Of a stretch of 8,338 nucleotides of DNA, positions 5,060 through 8,338 are shown in pieces. Below the pieces are notes generated by a model. The model saw only the letters and a list, made by a program, of their open reading frames with translations. It was not told the origin of the DNA and did not search any database. Within the stretch, counting starts at the first letter, position 1. Each line of letters begins with the position of its first letter. The DNA comes from an uncultured Clostridia bacterium (GTDB lineage Bacteria > Bacillota > Clostridia > Oscillospirales > Acutalibacteraceae): positions 1 to 8,338 of the forward strand of contig CALEIO010000002.1 in NCBI GenBank assembly GCA_937875885.1, written 5' to 3'. Made by a program: the position numbers and the translations under genes.

Positions 5060-6163
5060 TTATGCTTCAAATTCTTTTGCAACATCTTTCAGCAATTCAC
5101 GAATGTTCAGGTGCTGGGGACAGGCGCTTTCGCAGTTGCCGCAGCCGATGCAGTCTGATGCTTTTGCAGAGTTTTCTGTGATTTTTGCATAGTCTGCCTT
5201 TGTGCAGTTTTCTTTTAGCTGTTTTTTATCGTTGTAAAGACTGAAAATTCGGGGGATAGGGATGTTTAAGGGGCATCCTTCCAGGCAATATTTGCAATCG
5301 GTGCAAGGAATTGTGTCCTGATTTTTCAGAATATTGCGGACTTTGTCTATGGCTGCAAGCTCCTTTTCGTCAAGAGGTCGGAAATCTTTCATAAAGCTCA
5401 GGTTGTCCATCATCATTTCCATATTGCCCATACCGGAAAGCACCATAAACACGCCCTCAAAACCTGCAGTAAAGCGGATTGCATAGCTTGCATTGGAGCC
5501 GCCACCCAGATCTTTGAGCACCTTGTCTGCTTCCACGGGAAGATTCACAAGAGCGCCACCCTTTACGGGTTCCATAACTATAACGGGTTTTCCGAATTCT
5601 CGGCAGACTTCGTAGCATTTGCGGCTTTCTACGTTTTCGTCCTCAAAGTCTGCATAGTTAAACTGAATCTGCACAGCTTCAATCTGAGGATATTCTGTGA
5701 GAATTTGTCGGAGCACCTCTGCCTTGTCGTGGAAAGAAATACCAAGATGCTTGATTTTGCCCTCTGCTTTCAGCTCAAGCGCAGTTTCAAATGCCTTGCA
5801 GGCCTTGTATTTGGCAAAAAGCTTTGTGCCTAAAGCGTGCATAAGCCAGAAGTCAAAATATTCTACTCCGCAAGCCTCAAGCTGCAAATCGAGCAGAGGA
5901 CGGATTTCCTCCCGGGAGTTGAAGTTGCTGGGACTGAGCTTGTTTGTAAGTATATAGCTTTCTCTGGGATATCGGGAGGTAAGGCATTCTCTGAGTGCGG
6001 TTTCACTTTTTCCGTCAATATATACGTGAGCGGTGTCAAAGTAGTTGAAACCCGCTTCCATAAAAGCATCTACCATTTTGGTGAACTCATTGTGGTCAAC
6101 CTCTGTGCCGTTCATCTGCAAGCGCATACAGCCAAAGCCGAAATTCTTTTTTGCACCAAACAT
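5060..6163 (-). CDS. Aldo/keto reductase with C-terminal 2x[4Fe-4S] ferredoxin domain
   Basis: 367 residues in two parts. Residues 1-265 are an aldo/keto reductase barrel with the catalytic tetrad in place: D43 and Y48 (in FDTAHVY), K75 (in TNKL) and H109 (in WLMHAL). Residues 287-297 (CTDCKYCLEGC, then P) and 338-348 (CIGCGNCESAC, then P) are two CxxCxxCxxxCP motifs typical of [4Fe-4S] ferredoxin-type domains. This architecture is common in anaerobes, where the clusters probably pass electrons between a ferredoxin-like carrier and a nicotinamide- or substrate-bound centre; the substrate is unknown. The ATG has AAGGAG 7-8 nt upstream. It is a single-gene unit with its own promoter and terminator. 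Family assignment is firm, physiological role is not. Confidence 0.93.
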   Translation of the reverse strand: MFGAKKNFGFGCMRLQMNGTEVDHNEFTKMVDAFMEAGFNYFDTAHVYIDGKSETALRECLTSRYPRESYILTNKLSPSNFNSREEIRPLLDLQLEACGVEYFDFWLMHALGTKLFAKYKACKAFETALELKAEGKIKHLGISFHDKAEVLRQILTEYPQIEAVQIQFNYADFEDENVESRKCYEVCREFGKPVIVMEPVKGGALVNLPVEADKVLKDLGGGSNASYAIRFTAGFEGVFMVLSGMGNMEMMMDNLSFMKDFRPLDEKELAAIDKVRNILKNQDTIPCTDCKYCLEGCPLNIPIPRIFSLYNDKKQLKENCTKADYAKITENSAKASDCIGCGNCESACPQHLNIRELLKDVAKEFEA

Positions 6164-6214
6164 AATGTTTCTCCTTTGAGTTGAAGATTTAATGTTTTAG
6201 ATTTATCTGATTTA

Positions 6215-6243
6215 ATTATACAGATGTTCAAGATATGTTGCAA
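6215..6243 (-). promoter_or_regulatory. Sigma-A promoter of the aldo/keto reductase gene
   Basis: TTGCAA (6238-6243) and a perfect TATAAT (6215-6220) are spaced by 17 bp on the minus strand. Predicted start is near 6208, a leader of about 45 nt, AT-rich and without obvious structure. Confidence 0.78.
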
Positions 6244-6280
6244 GTGTAAATTGATTGAATGAAATGTCAGTTTCCTTGAG

Positions 6281-6317
6281 AAAAAACACCTCACTGTGCA
6301 CTAAACAGAGTGAGGTG
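6281..6317 (-). terminator. Terminator of the SPFH gene
   Basis: A perfect 9-bp stem (CACCTCACT at 6287-6295, AGTGAGGTG at 6309-6317) with a 13-nt loop is followed on the minus strand by six T residues. It lies 37 bp after the stop of the SPFH gene. Confidence 0.88.
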
Positions 6318-6354
6318 ATGGTGATTTTGATTTTAACTATGTATTGTATGGTGC

Positions 6355-7158
6355 TTATTCTGAAACTGCACCGCCGTCAATGTTTGTTATAACAGAGTCG
6401 CTGCCCATAGCCTGGGGAAGTTTTCCGTCCCATTTTTCATAGAACTTTGCGCGGATAACTGCATCGTTGAGGGATGCCTTGATTTTATTGTTGGCATCCG
6501 CTTCAGCTTCGGCTTTGATGCGGGTTGTTTCAGCTTCTGCTTCAGCGTTGGTGATTGCGGTCTGTTTTTCGGTTTCAGCCTTTAAGAGCTTCTGCTGAGC
6601 AACCTGTTTTTCTTCGATAGCGTTGATAAAGGCATCAGAAAAATCGAAATTGATAATATTTACATCGGTAACAAATAAGCCGATGCTGTTGAGCTTTTTG
6701 TTGAGTCCCTCAATAAGGCCGTCAGAGATGAGTGAGCGGTTTGTAACGCTTTCTTCTGCGGTGTAAAGAGCAGTTGTTGCCTTGAGAACTTCGTTTACTG
6801 CAGGTACAACCAGAACGGATTCATATTCAGCACCGATGTTTTTGTATATGCTGTAGGATTTTGAGGTATCAACACGATAGTTGATAGCCAGAGTTGTTGC
6901 AACTGTCTGCAGGTCTTTTGAGAAAGCCTCTGTGTCTACCTCTAATTTAACAATTCGGTTATCGATTTTAACAACATTCTGAACAAAGGGTGCCTTAAAA
7001 TGCAGACCTTCCTGCAAAACACCCTCGTTAACCTTACCCAGGGTTACAACAACGCCTGTGTGACCTGCACTTACTATAGTAAAGCAATTTGAAATTACAA
7101 AGATTGCAATAAAAGTAACTGCAGCAATGATGATACTGTTTCTGATAGTTTTTGTCAT
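6355..7158 (-). CDS. SPFH/prohibitin-like membrane protein
   Basis: 267 residues. One N-terminal transmembrane segment (about 8-30) is followed directly by the SPFH (band 7) domain from about 29: AGHTGVVVTLGKVNEGVLQE then GLHFKAPFVQNVVKID are the family's typical first strands. Residues about 182-232 are an Ala/Glu/Lys-rich coiled coil (AEAEAETTRIKAEAEADANN) used for ring or scaffold oligomerisation. The length is close to prohibitin. Such proteins form membrane microdomain scaffolds and can regulate membrane proteases, but no protease or NfeD-type gene is adjacent, so the role is open. The ATG at 7158 is preferred, with AAGGA at 7168-7172; an in-frame TTG at 7176 would lie about 6 nt from the predicted transcript start and overlap this site. 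It is a single-gene unit. Confidence 0.88.
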   Translation of the reverse strand: MTKTIRNSIIIAAVTFIAIFVISNCFTIVSAGHTGVVVTLGKVNEGVLQEGLHFKAPFVQNVVKIDNRIVKLEVDTEAFSKDLQTVATTLAINYRVDTSKSYSIYKNIGAEYESVLVVPAVNEVLKATTALYTAEESVTNRSLISDGLIEGLNKKLNSIGLFVTDVNIINFDFSDAFINAIEEKQVAQQKLLKAETEKQTAITNAEAEAETTRIKAEAEADANNKIKASLNDAVIRAKFYEKWDGKLPQAMGSDSVITNIDGGAVSE

Positions 7159-7167
7159 AATGTTACA

Positions 7168-7174
7168 TCCTTCC
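7168..7174 (-). promoter_or_regulatory. Ribosome binding site that decides the SPFH start
   Basis: GGAAGGA on the minus strand, 9 nt before the ATG at 7158. It overlaps the first codons of the TTG-initiated alternative at 7176, arguing against that longer form. Confidence 0.6.
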
Positions 7175-7188
7175 AAAAGTTTTTAGAT

Positions 7189-7217
7189 ATTTTAGCATAG
7201 TTTGTTGAGTATTTCAA
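7189..7217 (-). promoter_or_regulatory. Extended -10 promoter of the SPFH gene
   Basis: On the minus strand TTGAAA (7212-7217) and TAAAAT (7189-7194) are 17 bp apart, and TGC precedes the -10, giving an extended -10. Predicted start is near 7182. A perfect inverted repeat (TGTTGA 7203-7208, TCAACA 7214-7219) covers the -35 box. Confidence 0.75.
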
Positions 7218-7219
7218 CA
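7203..7219. repeat. Inverted repeat over the SPFH -35 box
   Basis: TGTTGA and TCAACA are perfect 6-bp arms separated by 5 bp. The position over the -35 box is operator-like, but short arms of this size occur by chance in AT-rich DNA. A similar TGTTG/CAACA pair occurs upstream of the acyltransferase (3143-3158). Confidence 0.4.
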
Positions 7220-7239
7220 TAAAAAAAGCGTAGAACATA

Positions 7240-7277
7240 AAACAAAAAATCCCCGTAACGTTTGTTACGAGGATTTT
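7240..7277 (-). terminator. Terminator of the tRNA operon
   Basis: A 14-bp stem (7246-7259 with 7264-7277, one G-U pair) and 4-nt loop is followed on the minus strand by TTTTTTG (the T-run begins within the stem). The stem's outermost base is the last A of the tRNA-Tyr CCA end, so hairpin and mature tRNA end touch. Confidence 0.9.
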
Positions 7278-7361
7278 GGTGGGAGAAGGTGGATTCGAAC
7301 CACCGAAGTCGCTGACAACAGATTTACAGTCTGCCCCCTTTGGCCGCTCGGGAATTCTCCC
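7277..7361 (-). tRNA. tRNA-Tyr (anticodon GUA)
   Basis: An 85-nt tRNA with encoded CCA. The acceptor stem is GGGAGAA (7355-7361) with TTCTCCC (7281-7287), the discriminator is A, the T arm is GGTGG-TTCGAAT-CCACC, and the anticodon loop CTGTAAA carries GTA at 7325-7327. The long variable arm is that of a bacterial class II tRNA-Tyr. It is second in the tRNA operon, 35 bp after tRNA-Thr. Confidence 0.97.
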
Positions 7362-7366
7362 ATATG

Positions 7367-7393
7367 AAAGACCTGCCTAGAAGACAGGTCTTT
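7367..7393. repeat. Hairpin in the tRNA-Thr/tRNA-Tyr spacer
   Basis: AAAGACCTG (7367-7375) and CAGGTCTTT (7385-7393) are perfect 9-bp arms around a 9-nt loop and fill most of the 35-bp spacer. There is only a three-T tail, so full termination is unlikely; it may guide processing of the two-tRNA transcript or reduce readthrough. Confidence 0.7.
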
Positions 7394-7396
7394 GTT

Positions 7397-7472
7397 TGGA
7401 GCTGGTGGACGGACTTGAACCCCCGACCTGCTGATTACAAATCAGCTGCTCTACCAACTGAGCTACACCAGC
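7397..7472 (-). tRNA. tRNA-Thr (anticodon UGU)
   Basis: A 76-nt tRNA with encoded CCA. The acceptor stem is GCTGGTG (7466-7472) with CACCAGC (7401-7407), the discriminator is T, the D arm is TAGCTCAGTTGGTAGAGCA, and the anticodon stem-loop GCTGATTTGTAATCAGC carries TGT. It is first in the tRNA operon, directly behind a strong promoter. Confidence 0.97.
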
Positions 7473-7489
7473 ACGAAAAGTGCTCATTT

Positions 7490-7518
7490 AATATAACACA
7501 GTAGCAAGGGGTTGTCAA
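7490..7518 (-). promoter_or_regulatory. Strong promoter of the tRNA operon
   Basis: On the minus strand TTGACA (7513-7518) and TATATT (7490-7495) are 17 bp apart, and TGT precedes the -10 as an extended element. Predicted start is near 7483, about 11 nt before the mature tRNA-Thr 5' end. A-tracts lie just upstream. Confidence 0.88.
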
Positions 7519-7521
7519 TAC

Positions 7522-7559
7522 TTTTTTGTAATTTTTTTTATTTTTTTGAAAAATTTTTT
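7522..7559 (-). promoter_or_regulatory. A-tract UP-element-like region upstream of the tRNA promoter
   Basis: Read on the minus strand, A-runs of 6, 8, 7 and 6 bases lie immediately upstream of the tRNA -35 box, spaced at roughly one helical turn. This is the usual makeup of UP elements bound by RNA polymerase alpha subunits in stable RNA promoters. The effect on activity is inferred. Confidence 0.55.
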
Positions 7560-7571
7560 ATTTACCCACTA

Positions 7572-7600
7572 TTGTTTTTATGTTTTGAATATAGTATTAT
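7572..7600 (+). promoter_or_regulatory. Possible promoter of the ABC-F gene
   Basis: TTGTTT (7572-7577) and TATTAT (7595-7600) are 17 bp apart on the plus strand, predicting a start near 7607 and a leader of about 54 nt. The hexamers are imperfect. No terminator-antiterminator pair or clear leader peptide was seen in the leader. Confidence 0.45.
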
Positions 7601-7660
7601 TACATTTAGGTTTTGAAAAACATAGTGTTTTAGCCGTTTGTGAGAAAAGAGGTGTATGTT

Positions 7661-8338
7661 ATGGCGGTGCTGAGTGCAAGAGGTCTTTCTATGAGTTTTG
7701 TGGAGAGAACTTTGTTCTCTGATGTGAACTTTGATATTGAAAAGCGTGACAAAATGGGCTTTATCGGCAGAAATGGTACCGGCAAAACTACACTTTTCAA
7801 GATAATAACAGGCGAACTTGATGCCACATCAGGTGATGTATTCCTTTCTACCGGTGCAAAAGTCGGCTATATGCGTCAGCACGTATGTACCGATCCAAAC
7901 AGAACTTTGTTTGAAGAGCTACGTCTTGTTTTTGCTTCACTTATGGAAATGGAAAGAGAGATTGAAAGACTTACCCGTATGATTGATGCAGGGGCAGGAG
8001 ATCTGGATGCTCTCATTGCAAGGCAGACAATGCTTATTGAAAAGTTCAGCACTGACGGAGGACTTACCTACAATAGCCGTACCCGCAGTGCTTTGCTGGG
8101 TCTTGGCTTTACCGAAGATGACTTCGACCGTAACGTAGGCTCTCTCAGCGGAGGTCAGGCCTCAAAGCTTGCTCTGGCAAAGCTGCTGCTTTCTTCTGCG
8201 GATGTGCTTTTGCTGGACGAGCCCACAAACCACTTGGATATTGAGACTCTCGCTTGGCTTGAGAGCTTTCTGTCATCATACAAAAAATGCGTTATGGTCA
8301 TATCTCACGACAGATATTTTCTTGACAGAGTCACCAAC
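7661..8338 (+). CDS. ABC-F family ATPase, N-terminal fragment
   Basis: Partial: 226 codons visible, running off the right edge. This is the first nucleotide-binding domain of an ABC-F protein: Walker A GRNGTGKT (36-43), signature LSGGQ (162-166), Walker B with the hallmark DEPTNHLD (186-193) and the H-switch SHDRYF (215-220). Residues about 85-140 are a charged helical insert. There is no membrane segment. ABC-F proteins act on the ribosome in translation rescue or antibiotic protection; the class cannot be chosen without the interdomain linker and second domain. The signature is followed by A-S-K, not the usual K/Q-T/R-R/K. The ATG has AGAGGTG 6 nt upstream. It diverges from the tRNA operon across 188 bp, AT-rich and otherwise empty. 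Confidence 0.93.
   Translation, partial: MAVLSARGLSMSFVERTLFSDVNFDIEKRDKMGFIGRNGTGKTTLFKIITGELDATSGDVFLSTGAKVGYMRQHVCTDPNRTLFEELRLVFASLMEMEREIERLTRMIDAGAGDLDALIARQTMLIEKFSTDGGLTYNSRTRSALLGLGFTEDDFDRNVGSLSGGQASKLALAKLLLSSADVLLLDEPTNHLDIETLAWLESFLSSYKKCVMVISHDRYFLDRVTN

Noticed and set aside
7159..7176. TTG at 7176 as the SPFH start
   Set aside because: The ribosome site GGAAGGA overlaps these codons and fits the ATG at 7158; the predicted transcript start leaves almost no leader for the TTG.
7601..7660. Riboswitch or peptide-controlled leader before the ABC-F gene
   Set aside because: The predicted leader is only about 54 nt and shows no terminator-antiterminator pair or clear leader ORF with its own ribosome site.
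1..8338. CRISPR array, insertion sequence, prophage or attachment-site structures
   Set aside because: No repeated units, transposase, integrase or terminal inverted repeats were seen; the tRNA genes are intact with no duplicated tRNA end visible in the window.

Overview
The window looks like a stretch of a low-GC Firmicutes chromosome, most likely a gut-type Clostridia. The best evidence is a six-cysteine SCIFF peptide gene next to the start of its radical SAM maturase, a pair that is close to a hallmark of Clostridia. AGGAGG-like ribosome sites, sigma-A promoters with 17-bp spacers and T-tailed hairpin terminators agree with this. The first ~370 bases are clearly richer in G+C (about 59% over bases 1-120 and 53% over the SCIFF coding region) than the neighbouring transporter gene.

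Layout: everything from base 1 to about 7470 is on the minus strand, so transcription runs right to left. From right to left: a tRNA-Thr(UGU) and tRNA-Tyr(GUA) pair (7277-7472) behind a very strong promoter; a single-gene SPFH/prohibitin-like membrane protein (6355-7158); a single-gene aldo/keto reductase with a C-terminal 2x[4Fe-4S] domain (5060-6163); a two-gene operon of a DUF2156 protein and a GNAT acetyltransferase (3252-4914) with a 1-nt gap; an overlapping pair of a PlsC-type acyltransferase with extra zinc-ribbon and PH-like regions and an ESS-family (GltS-like) sodium/glutamate symporter (448-3097); then the SCIFF precursor scfA (213-365) and the first 49 codons of its maturase scfB (1-148, runs off the left edge). 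On the plus strand, diverging from the tRNAs, is the first 226 codons of an ABC-F ATPase (7661-8338, runs off the right edge).

How the parts fit: scfA and scfB form a ranthipeptide system. scfA has its own extended -10 promoter, whose -35 lies inside a perfect 9-bp-arm inverted repeat, and a terminator-like hairpin between scfA and scfB should make peptide transcripts outnumber maturase transcripts. The acyltransferase and symporter genes overlap and are probably co-translated; no terminator is visible after the symporter, so readthrough into scfA is possible. The other genes form compact transcription units, most with a recognisable promoter and a terminator, which makes the transcription map unusually easy to read. 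The most interesting point is the SCIFF peptide itself: it has a seventh cysteine, and glycine where the characterised homologue is thought to have its thioether-accepting threonine.
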